Assembly (NCBI GenBank): GCA_028708195.1 | Contig: JAQVZK010000153.1 | Coordinates: 1 to 5,934 of the forward strand | Length of the DNA stretch: 5,934 bases | Reading direction: 5' to 3' | DNA from: Desulfovibrio sp. | GTDB taxonomy: Bacteria; Desulfobacterota; Desulfovibrionia; Desulfovibrionales; Desulfovibrionaceae | Shown here: in pieces, positions 1-5,061 of the stretch | Position numbering within the stretch: the stretch's first letter is position 1 | How the letters are laid out: each line of letters begins with the position of its first letter | The notes under the pieces: generated by a model | Seen by the model: only the letters and a program-made list of their open reading frames with translations | Told to the model about the DNA's origin: nothing | The model's database searches: none | Program-made: the position numbers and the translations under genes

Positions 1-288
1 CCCGAATCAATGCTGACATGGCAATAGCCCGCTTATACGGACTTTTGAGGGCCTTAATATTGGCCCGCACAACATCGATCAAACGATTATCGTCATCACT
101 AAAATACAGCCCCTGAAATTTTGTTTCAACAAATTTATCTATTGGCTTGTCCAGCTCAAGTAACGCTAATGCCTCAGCCTGCGACAAAGTGACCTCGTTG
201 TTCTCGATCATCGCTTTGGCAAACGTCGCTGACATCGCCATGTAGTCATTGCTGACTACAGTTTTGCCATGCGACTTCAACATATAAC
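1..288 (-). pseudogene. Orphaned C-terminal part of the split adenine DNA methyltransferase
   Basis: This minus-strand stretch continues the methyltransferase gene whose start lies on the other side of the insertion sequence. When the element and one AAC copy are removed, the frame joins exactly after the Gly of FSGSGVVG and runs open for 95 codons (286 down to 2), leaving the window at base 1. The residues begin YMLKSHGKTVVSNDY, which fits the strand and helix after motif I in the second methyltransferase domain. Further on, FQGLYFSDDDNRLIDVVRAN and YKRAIAMSAL resemble the helical region found before motif IV in this D12 group. The catalytic DPPY-type motif of this domain would lie beyond the left edge. 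No ribosome binding site precedes the first internal ATG (281-283), so independent translation is unlikely. The joined frame is seen directly; the family assignment comes from motif recognition. Confidence 0.85.
286..288. repeat. Target site duplication, left copy (AAC)
   Basis: The three bases AAC immediately precede the left end of the insertion sequence and recur immediately after its right end. A 3-bp duplication is usual for IS3-family transposition. The methyltransferase frame is restored only when one copy is removed with the element, which independently supports these boundaries. Confidence 0.9.
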
Positions 289-316
289 TGAGGTAGGCTG
301 GAAAAAACGGACGCCA
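289..316 (+). repeat. Left terminal inverted repeat of the IS3-family element
   Basis: Compared with the reverse complement of 1521-1548, 21 of 28 positions match. These include the outermost nine bases TGAGGTAGG and an inner block ACGCCA. The TG end is typical of IS3-family termini. Confidence 0.9.
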
Positions 317-343
317 TAGTTCATATCCATATGAGGAGGTTCT

Positions 344-640
344 ATGACGAAAACACCACGAGGACGTTATTCACAGGAATTGAGGCAGCAAGCCGTCACC
401 ATGGCGGTTGAGGATGGCTTCGGCGTAACGGAAACAGCGCGAAGGTTGTCTGTTCCTATGAAAACTTTAGCGAATTGGGTTACGCAGTACCGACTGGACA
501 AGCACGAGTTCGCCTTGAAGCCGGGCGTGAGTGAGCAGGATGCGGAGTTGGCGCGGTTGAAGAAAGAAAACGCCCTGCTGCGTATGGAGCGCGACATTCT
601 AAAAAAAGCGGCGGCGTACTTTGCCAAAGAGTCGCTGTGA
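344..640 (+). CDS. IS3-family transposase OrfA
   Basis: This 98-residue protein is the DNA-binding half of the transposase. In the IS3 family it recognises the terminal repeats, both alone and as the N-terminal part of the OrfAB fusion. Residues about 8-50 form the helix-turn-helix typical of IS3/IS911 OrfA (YSQELRQQAV, then TETARRLSVPMKTLANWV). Residues about 66-90 (DAELARLKKENALLRMERD) form a leucine-rich coiled coil used for multimerisation in relatives. The ending ILKKAAAYFAKES is a family hallmark. GAGGAGG at 333-339 lies 4 nt before the ATG and supports this start. Its TGA stop overlaps the GTG start of orfB as GTGA. Confidence 0.95.
   Translation: MTKTPRGRYSQELRQQAVTMAVEDGFGVTETARRLSVPMKTLANWVTQYRLDKHEFALKPGVSEQDAELARLKKENALLRMERDILKKAAAYFAKESL
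601..607 (+). promoter_or_regulatory. A7 slippery site for -1 frameshifting to OrfAB
   Basis: Seven A residues lie in the orfA frame as CTA AAA AAA, which is the A AAA AAA heptamer arrangement. Slipping back one base gives an open frame (SGGVLCQRVAV) that runs directly into orfB. It would yield a 391-residue OrfAB transposase, a normal size for the family. Programmed -1 frameshifting is well established for IS3-family members. Use of this particular site is inferred from its position and frame. I did not find a clear stimulatory stem-loop just after it. Confidence 0.75.
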
Positions 641-1518
641 GGTACGCCGCAGTCAGTGCTTTGCGACACCGATATCCTGTCCGTTTTATTTGCCTGGTTT
701 TGCACGCATCTGTCAGTGGATACTACGGCTGGCTCAAACGCGACGCTGCCCCATCAAACAAGACAACTCGTCTGGAGGCCGAGGTTCTGGCTGCCCACCA
801 GAGAACACGCGGCACATACGGCGCGGAGCGGTTGCACCGGGAACTCGTGGCAAGCGGTTGTGCCGTCAGCCTCTGGAAGGTCAAGCAGCTCCGACGTGAA
901 CTGGGCCTCGTCTGTAAGCGCAAACGACGGGTTATCCGCACCACGGAGTCAAATCACGCGTTGCCGGTCGCTTCCAATCTTCTGAACCGTGATTTCACGC
1001 CGGGCGAGCACAACCGCGTGTGGGTGAGTGACATAACCTACATCCCCACACGGCAGGGCTGGGTATATCTTGCCGGAATCAAAGATTTACACAGCCGGGA
1101 AATTGTCGGCTTCAGTCTGGCTGAGCGTATGGATACCGGGCTTGTCTTGGCTGCATTGATGAAGGCGGTGCGTTTCCACCGCCCACCTGTGGGACTGATT
1201 TTGCATTCGGATCGCGGCAGCCAGTATTGCAGCGCAGCTTATCAGAAAAAGCTCCATGCATATGGTCTGATCTGTTCCATGAGCAAAAAAGGGGATTGTT
1301 ACGACAACGCCCCCATGGAGAGCTTCTGGGGCTTATTGAAGAATGAGTTGGTCCATCGCAAAAGCTACAGATCACAGGCAGAAGCAATTACAGATGTGAC
1401 AGAGTATATTGAGGTTTTTTATAATCGACAAAGACGCCAGGCAGCACTTGGCTATCTCTCACCGGCGGCGTTTGTCAGAAGCGGGATGATGAAACCAAAG
1501 CTGCCGATTGCCGCTTAA
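637..1518 (+). CDS. IS3-family transposase OrfB, DDE catalytic domain
   Basis: This is the catalytic part of the transposase, normally made as OrfAB by frameshifting; it cuts and joins the element ends. The frame encodes 293 residues from a GTG at 637. Residues about 45-75 (AEVLAAHQRTRGTYGAERLHREL) are the small HTH_21-type region. The integrase core starts near residue 125. The catalytic triad is visible as D132 in WVSDITY, D192 in LHSDRGSQY and E228 in NAPMESFWG, a DD(35)E spacing exactly as in this family. No internal stop or frameshift is seen. The GTG start overlaps the orfA stop, so coupled translation of free OrfB is also possible. Confidence 0.95.
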   Translation: MRYAAVSALRHRYPVRFICLVLHASVSGYYGWLKRDAAPSNKTTRLEAEVLAAHQRTRGTYGAERLHRELVASGCAVSLWKVKQLRRELGLVCKRKRRVIRTTESNHALPVASNLLNRDFTPGEHNRVWVSDITYIPTRQGWVYLAGIKDLHSREIVGFSLAERMDTGLVLAALMKAVRFHRPPVGLILHSDRGSQYCSAAYQKKLHAYGLICSMSKKGDCYDNAPMESFWGLLKNELVHRKSYRSQAEAITDVTEYIEVFYNRQRRQAALGYLSPAAFVRSGMMKPKLPIAA

Positions 1519-1520
1519 TA

Positions 1521-1548
1521 TGGCGTACGAATTTGACGACCTACCTCA
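1521..1548 (-). repeat. Right terminal inverted repeat of the IS3-family element
   Basis: Its reverse complement starts TGAGGTAGG and matches the left repeat at 21 of 28 positions. Read on the minus strand it also supplies the TAG (1543-1541) that ends the truncated methyltransferase. On the plus strand it contains TTGACG (1533-1538) pointing outward, a candidate -35 box. In circular intermediates of IS3-family elements such a box in the right end pairs with a -10 in the left end. Confidence 0.9.
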
Positions 1549-2563
1549 AACCAACCACACCAGAACCAGAGAAGAGGTCTATTGCAGTATCAAAATTAAA
1601 TTGCGAAGCGACTGCCCAAAGCTCGGTTAGCAGCTTGTTTTTTGACCCCATATAGCGGGTCGAAGGGTATCGCATGGCTTGCGGCGACAGTGGCGCAGGA
1701 ACCAATCTCAGGTTAAAACAAGGCCTTGGAGGAACGGTAACAATCACATCCTCTCCAGTGCGTCCTTTCCCGTTACATGAGATATATCTCTTTGTTGGCA
1801 CTACTTCGACAGCGAATTCCCGATACAGCTCATGCACCAAAGGATGATTTGAGTTCGTCAAAATCACGTAACATCCTAGTTCATGTAAGCGTTTTACCTC
1901 TGCGGCCAGCTCAATATGATCTTCTTCGTAAAACTGCTCTTTGGTGTATCGCTTGAAGTCTGCATATTCAGAAACAGGCAGATAGGGAGGGTCAAGAAAA
2001 ATGAAGTCTCCTGCTTGAGCATTTTCCTTTAGGACCGTTTTGTAATCACCACAAATAATGGTGGTTTTACTGAGTAGTATAGATGCAGCCCCTAGCGCAT
2101 CCTCATTAATAATTTTTGGATTCTTATAGCGTCCAAAAGGCACGTTAAATTGACCAGATTTATTAACCCTGTACAGGCCATTGAAACATGTCCTATTCAG
2201 AAAAATAGTTCTAGCGGCAGCCTCAATGTTTGACAGTTTTGTCCTATCCAATGATCGAACGGCATAAAACACGTCTTCAGTATTTTCATAGCGCCGCAAT
2301 TGAGCGATCACGCCATTTACGTCTGCCGCAACGGAACGATACAAGTTAACTAACTCTGGATTGCTATCTGCAATGATTCCATTTTCTGGTCGTACTGCAA
2401 AAAATACCGCTCCTCCACCGAAAAAAGGCTCTATGAATCGGCCATATTGGGGGGGAATCTTAGGAAGAATTTCACTTAGCAATTGAGTCTTGCCACCAGC
2501 CCACTTCAACAAAGGTCGACTGGCTAGCCCTGAAATGTCTTGAGACGTAAAAACTGAACTCAT
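1541..2563 (-). CDS. Adenine-specific DNA methyltransferase, fused two-domain protein truncated by the IS element
   Basis: This is a D12-class (Dam/M.DpnIIA-type) enzyme that would transfer a methyl group from S-adenosylmethionine to N6 of adenine in DNA. Domain 1 is complete. LLKWAGGKTQLL (18-29) is motif X, FIEPFFGGGAVFF (43-55) is motif I for cofactor binding, and DFIFLDPPYL (186-195, with DPPY at 191-194) is catalytic motif IV. After a proline-rich linker near 278-296, a second methyltransferase domain begins. It shows MRYPSTRYMGSKNKLL (297-312) and motif I IDLFSGSGVVG (328-338). There it is cut: the last codons, Leu-Arg-stop, come from the IS terminal repeat. The ATG is preceded by GGGGGAAG, 4 nt away, which supports this start. 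No ribosome binding site precedes M297, so the two domains were one protein. The gene looks more A+T rich than its right-hand neighbours. Domain 1 could still fold and be active; the recognition sequence cannot be told. Confidence 0.9.
   Translation of the reverse strand: MSSVFTSQDISGLASRPLLKWAGGKTQLLSEILPKIPPQYGRFIEPFFGGGAVFFAVRPENGIIADSNPELVNLYRSVAADVNGVIAQLRRYENTEDVFYAVRSLDRTKLSNIEAAARTIFLNRTCFNGLYRVNKSGQFNVPFGRYKNPKIINEDALGAASILLSKTTIICGDYKTVLKENAQAGDFIFLDPPYLPVSEYADFKRYTKEQFYEEDHIELAAEVKRLHELGCYVILTNSNHPLVHELYREFAVEVVPTKRYISCNGKGRTGEDVIVTVPPRPCFNLRLVPAPLSPQAMRYPSTRYMGSKNKLLTELWAVASQFNFDTAIDLFSGSGVVGLR
1549..1551. repeat. Target site duplication, right copy (AAC)
   Basis: This is the second copy of the AAC found at 286-288, immediately outside the right end of the insertion sequence. 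Confidence 0.9.
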
Positions 2564-2593
2564 TAAACTTCCCCCACGATAACATAAAATTTT

Positions 2594-2622
2594 ATTTTAA
2601 TCCTACGCCACACGGAAGACAA
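2594..2622 (-). promoter_or_regulatory. Probable sigma-70 promoter for the methyltransferase gene
   Basis: On the minus strand TTGTCT (2622-2617, 4 of 6 to the consensus) is followed after 17 bp by TAAAAT (2599-2594, 5 of 6). The -10 box lies about 30 bp before the ATG, giving a short leader that contains the ribosome binding site. The promoter sits inside the inverted repeat 2602-2638, so a protein bound to that dyad could repress it. This is based on consensus matching only. Confidence 0.45.
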
Positions 2623-2638
2623 CAACAAAAGGCGTGGG
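2602..2638. repeat. 8-bp inverted repeat over the methyltransferase promoter
   Basis: CCTACGCC (2602-2609) can pair with GGCGTGGG (2631-2638) with one G-T pair, leaving a 21-base loop. The -35 box of the proposed methyltransferase promoter lies in the loop and the left arm lies in the spacer. The dyad is thus placed as an operator would be. Confidence 0.4.
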
Positions 2639-2671
2639 TTCACTTTTTAGAAGTGGACAAATTCATTAGCT

Positions 2672-2778
2672 ATGCCGCCTTTCTGTTTCTGGCCAGAGGG
2701 TGCCCCCTCTGGCCAGTGACCTGCCCCCAAAACGCAGGCTCGCATTACTTTTTACACAAGGATTGAGTCCGGCGGCAT
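2672..2778. repeat. Long-range 8-bp inverted repeat enclosing smaller hairpins
   Basis: ATGCCGCC (2672-2679) is perfectly complementary to GGCGGCAT (2771-2778). The arms enclose the 12-bp hairpin at 2689-2716 and a 5-bp hairpin, CCTGC (2720-2724) with GCAGG (2734-2738). The nested arrangement resembles a closing stem of a folded RNA with side arms, on whichever strand is transcribed. Confidence 0.5.
2689..2716. repeat. Perfect 12-bp hairpin with 4-base loop
   Basis: CTGGCCAGAGGG (2689-2700) is the exact reverse complement of CCCTCTGGCCAG (2705-2716), with loop TGCC. Each arm contains the palindrome CTGGCCAG. There is no run of T after it on either strand, so it does not look like an intrinsic terminator. 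Confidence 0.75.
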
Positions 2779-2805
2779 TGGATACTCTATCACGATGGTT
2801 TGGAA

Positions 2806-2833
2806 CAGAGAGCATCAAGGCCTTGGCTCTCTG
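2806..2833. repeat. Imperfect palindrome, 8-bp arms with palindromic centre
   Basis: CAGAGAGC (2806-2813) is the exact reverse complement of GCTCTCTG (2826-2833). The spacer contains CAAGGCCTTG (2816-2825), itself a perfect palindrome, so the arms extend inward with only a two-base bulge (AT). No T run follows. Confidence 0.65.
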
Positions 2834-2926
2834 AAATCTCAGCATAGGCTAAGGCAAGTCTCTGCATGGTGACCCTTTCCCCGAAAAGTATTTATTGAAC
2901 AGTTAGTGTTTCTGACGCAGGAATTA

Positions 2927-2947
2927 AACATGGAACATAGAACAATG
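2927..2947 (+). repeat. Three 7-bp direct repeats, iteron-like
   Basis: AACATGG, AACATAG and AACAATG lie head to tail without spacing in the A+T-rich segment upstream of the ERF gene. They could be binding sites for a regulator or initiator. They are short and imperfect, so chance is possible. Confidence 0.3.
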
Positions 2948-3000
2948 TTATTCATCAAACTTTAAGGCTATATTACTCTTTCAAGAATACCAGAATAGCA

Positions 3001-3018
3001 TTTCAAATCGATCTGAAA
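3001..3018. promoter_or_regulatory. Operator-like 18-bp dyad upstream of the ERF gene
   Basis: The dyad has TTTCA (3001-3005) and TGAAA (3014-3018) as arms around the palindrome ATCGAT (3007-3012). Eight of nine base pairs are symmetric. Size and symmetry resemble operators bound by dimeric phage repressors of the helix-turn-helix type. It lies 63 bp before the ERF start, where it could control the recombination genes. Function is inferred. Confidence 0.45.
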
Positions 3019-3049
3019 GCCCTGTCCAGCAATAAGCTGGGCGGGATTT
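3016..3049 (+). terminator. Leader hairpin before the ERF gene, possible attenuator
   Basis: The core stem CCAGC (3026-3030) with GCTGG (3036-3040) has loop AATAA. It extends outward through CCC/GGG (3020-3022 with 3043-3045) and AAA/TTT (3016-3018 with 3047-3049), with small internal mismatches. A T-rich tail follows (TTTTGTCGTTTT). Its left edge overlaps the right arm of the 3001-3018 dyad. It could end transcription arriving from upstream or attenuate the ERF messenger. The T tract is weak. Confidence 0.4.
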
Positions 3050-3065
3050 TGTCGTTTTGCTATCT

Positions 3066-3072
3066 AAGGAGG
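3066..3072 (+). promoter_or_regulatory. Strong ribosome binding site deciding the ERF start
   Basis: AAGGAGG matches the consensus fully and lies 8 nt before ATG 3081. A longer reading from TTG 3057 would place this motif inside the gene, so the ATG at 3081 is preferred. Confidence 0.85.
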
Positions 3073-3080
3073 ATGCTTAT

Positions 3081-3782
3081 ATGAATCAATACCAATCAGA
3101 AAACATTACTGATGTGGCAAAGGCCCTGCTCAACGTGCAGCGAACGGTACAACCTATTGCCAGGGACGCTGAAAATCCCTTCACCAAAAGCTGGTACGCC
3201 AGCCTGAATAGCGTCATGGATGCCTGTCGTGATGCGCTCATCGAAAACGGCATCTGGCTGTGCCAGTACCCTGTGCCTGTGGAGCAGCCCAACTCTTTGG
3301 GCTTGGTTACCAAGCTGACGCATGCGGAGTCTGGGCAGTGGCAAAGCTCCCTTGCGGTAGTTCCTCTGCCCAAGGCTGACCCGCAGGGCATGGGGTCGGC
3401 CATGACCTATTGCCGTCGCTACGCTCTAACCGCCATGTTGGGCATGGTCACGGAAGATGACGATGGAGAAGGGGCAAGAACTGGCCGAAAAACGCCCTCA
3501 CGTCCGAGATTGCCCGTAAACGCCCCTGAGGCGCGAAAAGCGGCTTCGGGCGGCACTAACGTCGCGAATAGTTCTCCAGTCACTTCAAATCGACCGGCAG
3601 CAGCACTTGAAAATCTTCCCCCACTGGAGGGCATTACTTATCAACAGGTGACAGCTCAGGATGGGCGGCCCTGCATCATTGCCAGCGGCAACACGCAAGC
3701 CAAAAAGGAAATACTCACAGGCGCGGGCTTCCGCTGGAACCCGCAACGTAAATTGTGGTGGAAGTATGTTGATGCCGCATAG
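3081..3782 (+). CDS. ERF-family single-strand annealing protein
   Basis: This 233-residue protein belongs to the Erf/ERF superfamily of phage single-strand DNA annealing proteins. These coat single strands and pair complementary ones during recombination. The core spans about residues 11-130 and shows the family pattern: VAKALLNVQ, NPFTKSWYASLNSVMDACR (32-50), LVTKLTHAESGQW (75-87) and DPQGMGSAMTYCRRYAL (100-116), then an acidic TEDDDGEG end (124-131). Residues 132-180 are Pro/Ala/Ser/Arg-rich and probably disordered. A short C-terminal domain (183-231) ends in GFRWNPQRKLWWK, a Gly-Trp-rich motif that I recognise from other phage and plasmid proteins but cannot assign. The start is fixed by AAGGAGG. 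The nuclease gene follows 68 bp downstream on the same strand, matching the usual annealase-exonuclease pairing. Confidence 0.9.
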   Translation: MNQYQSENITDVAKALLNVQRTVQPIARDAENPFTKSWYASLNSVMDACRDALIENGIWLCQYPVPVEQPNSLGLVTKLTHAESGQWQSSLAVVPLPKADPQGMGSAMTYCRRYALTAMLGMVTEDDDGEGARTGRKTPSRPRLPVNAPEARKAASGGTNVANSSPVTSNRPAAALENLPPLEGITYQQVTAQDGRPCIIASGNTQAKKEILTGAGFRWNPQRKLWWKYVDAA

Positions 3783-3801
3783 CAAAAATAAAAATACCGA
3801 G

Positions 3802-3836
3802 TGAGAGGGCTGCCTGATGGCGGCCCTCTTACTTTT
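3802..3836 (+). terminator. Terminator-like hairpin between annealing protein and nuclease genes
   Basis: AGAGGGCTGCC (3804-3814) pairs with GGCGGCCCTCT (3819-3829) through 11 pairs including one G-T, with loop TGAT. TTACTTTT follows. Stem and T-rich tail fit an intrinsic terminator. Because the nuclease start is only 14 nt past the T run, it may act as a partial terminator that lowers nuclease output relative to the annealing protein. Confidence 0.65.
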
Positions 3837-3850
3837 GTGGGGATGAAATC

Positions 3851-5014
3851 ATGATAAACACAGACCGCACGGAAGGTTTGCGGGCATTAATTCGTCAGGG
3901 CCTGGAGGCGGTCTCTCAGAAAAGTACCGCAGCTCATCTGGGCGACAGATCCACGTATGTGGGCATGAGCGACATCGGCCAGCATTGGGAATGCCCTCGT
4001 GCCGCGCTCGCCCGTAAAGTGGTGCCAACGCCAAATAGCCTGGAGCGTCTGCTGCCCCTGCAACGGGGGCATTGGTTTGAATCCGGGGTTGGGCAGGCTC
4101 TGGCTTCGCTGGGCCTGCATGTACTGCCCCAGCTAGAAATAAGCTGGCAGCATCAGGGCGTACCCATCAAGGCTCATCTTGATTTTGTGCTGGTCTGGGG
4201 TGCGCCCGTCAATGCCATACGAATTCTGGAAGTGAAGAGCACTGACAAGCTGCCCGGCACCCCGCACGATTCCCATCTGCTGCAATTGCACGGACAGATC
4301 GGCCTGCTAACAAAAGCATGGAGCAAGCCCGTCTTCAGCCTTCGCGCTGAGGACGGCACGCTTCTACATGACAAAATGACCTTCCCTCAGCTTTGCCATA
4401 CCCGGCTTGGACTTCAGTTGCCTACAACTGCTGACAAGACAAGCATGGAGGCATGGTTGCTTTGCCTTTCCATGAAGGACGTGACCACCTTTGGTCCCTA
4501 CACTTTCAATCAGGCCATGCTCGATACGGCTCTTGACCACGCAACACAGCTTTGGGGCGACCTCACGGCCCACCGTGCCGGGAACTTGTCCCTTTCAGAG
4601 GTAACTTGCGCCCAAGGTTTTTACCCAATCTGTTCCTACTGCGAATATAATGGCGATTGCCCCAAATTCCCACAGGGAGTGCAGATGCCGCAATGGGAAC
4701 CGGCGCTTGAAAAACTGGCTGCCCTCAAGGAGCAACGCACGGCTTTGGATAAAGAAATCAAAGAAATGGAGGCGGTGCTTAAGCTGGTTCATCGCCAGGC
4801 TGGCACACGGGACTGGGTACAGGCAGGGAAGCATCGTTTTCGCATGTCAGTGGCAGCAGGACGCAGCACGCTTAATCGCGAAGCCCTACATGAAGAACTG
4901 GCTGCCATCTTCCGCTTTGAAGGCTTGGGTGACATTGACGTGGATGCCTTGCTGGCCCGCTGTGAGCGCATGGGTGCGCCTTTCGAACGCCTAACCATTT
5001 CGCCAATCAACTGA
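3851..5014 (+). CDS. RecB/Cas4-like PD-(D/E)XK nuclease with probable Fe-S cluster
   Basis: This 387-residue protein looks like a phage-type exonuclease of the PD-(D/E)XK superfamily. It would resect DNA ends to give single strands for the neighbouring annealing protein. Catalytic residues visible are E77 in RGHWFESGVGQAL, D111 in KAHLDFVLV, and E127 and K129 in RILEVKST, followed by the conserved glutamine region LLQLHGQIGLL (143-153). Four cysteines are placed as in AddB/Cas4-type iron-sulfur nucleases: C48 in HWECPRAA near the N terminus, and C261, C264 and C270 in ICSYCEYNGDCP. Residues about 283-315 form a charged coiled coil (ALEKLAALKEQRTALDKEIK). The last 70 residues form a further domain (VAAGRSTLNREALHEEL) like tails seen on YqaJ-type phage recombinases. 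GGGGA at 3839-3843, 7 nt upstream, supports the ATG. The gene looks intact. Confidence 0.85.
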   Translation: MINTDRTEGLRALIRQGLEAVSQKSTAAHLGDRSTYVGMSDIGQHWECPRAALARKVVPTPNSLERLLPLQRGHWFESGVGQALASLGLHVLPQLEISWQHQGVPIKAHLDFVLVWGAPVNAIRILEVKSTDKLPGTPHDSHLLQLHGQIGLLTKAWSKPVFSLRAEDGTLLHDKMTFPQLCHTRLGLQLPTTADKTSMEAWLLCLSMKDVTTFGPYTFNQAMLDTALDHATQLWGDLTAHRAGNLSLSEVTCAQGFYPICSYCEYNGDCPKFPQGVQMPQWEPALEKLAALKEQRTALDKEIKEMEAVLKLVHRQAGTRDWVQAGKHRFRMSVAAGRSTLNREALHEELAAIFRFEGLGDIDVDALLARCERMGAPFERLTISPIN

Positions 5015-5061
5015 AACCAATAAAAATAAGCATGGTAACGTATGAAGTTGCTGTTGGGTAA

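Larger units (their letters stand above)
289..1548 (+). mobile_element. Complete IS3-family insertion sequence, 1260 bp
   Basis: The element is bounded by imperfect inverted repeats starting TGAGGTAGG and flanked by a 3-bp direct repeat, AAC (286-288 and 1549-1551). It carries two consecutive frames, orfA and orfB. OrfB is in the -1 frame relative to OrfA, and an A7 slippery run lies near the end of orfA. Length, two-frame layout, short target duplication and the DD(35)E motif all match the IS3 family. The four-base overlap of orfA and orfB and the OrfA ending suggest the IS3 subgroup, though I cannot name the element. Both frames look intact, so it may still be active. It sits in the opposite orientation to the methyltransferase gene it interrupts. 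Confidence 0.95.
2577..3065. other. 490-bp gene-free region rich in inverted repeats
   Basis: No convincing coding frame lies here; the best is a 15-codon ATG frame at 2672-2719 that lacks a good ribosome binding site. The edges (about 2577-2600 and 2885-3015) are A+T rich, while 2670-2880 is clearly richer in G+C. At least six inverted repeats fall between 2602 and 2833, followed by short direct repeats at 2927-2947 and a dyad at 3001-3018. It separates two divergent transcription units, so it must hold promoters for both. Only the methyltransferase one is reasonably clear. A weak TATATT at 2969-2974 might serve the rightward genes but lacks a good -35. The central part could be a structured RNA, a replication or recombination site, or a dispersed repeat; the sequence alone does not decide. 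Confidence 0.6.

Noticed and set aside
367..705. 112-codon minus-strand frame across orfA
   Set aside because: It is antisense to the clearly recognisable orfA and has no family features; it is a shadow frame.
656..985. Plus-strand frame of 109 codons inside orfB
   Set aside because: It overlaps the conserved transposase in another frame and has no recognisable motif.
2672..2719. 15-codon ATG frame in the structured region
   Set aside because: It has no good ribosome binding site, and its content is explained by the 12-bp hairpin it spans.
3057..3080. Extended ERF start at TTG 3057
   Set aside because: It would place the full-consensus AAGGAGG inside the gene; ATG 3081 has ideal spacing and matches the usual start of the family.
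4650..4994. 114-codon frame inside the nuclease gene
   Set aside because: It is an alternative reading of the conserved nuclease gene; its composition (many Trp, Arg and Cys) is typical of a shadow frame.
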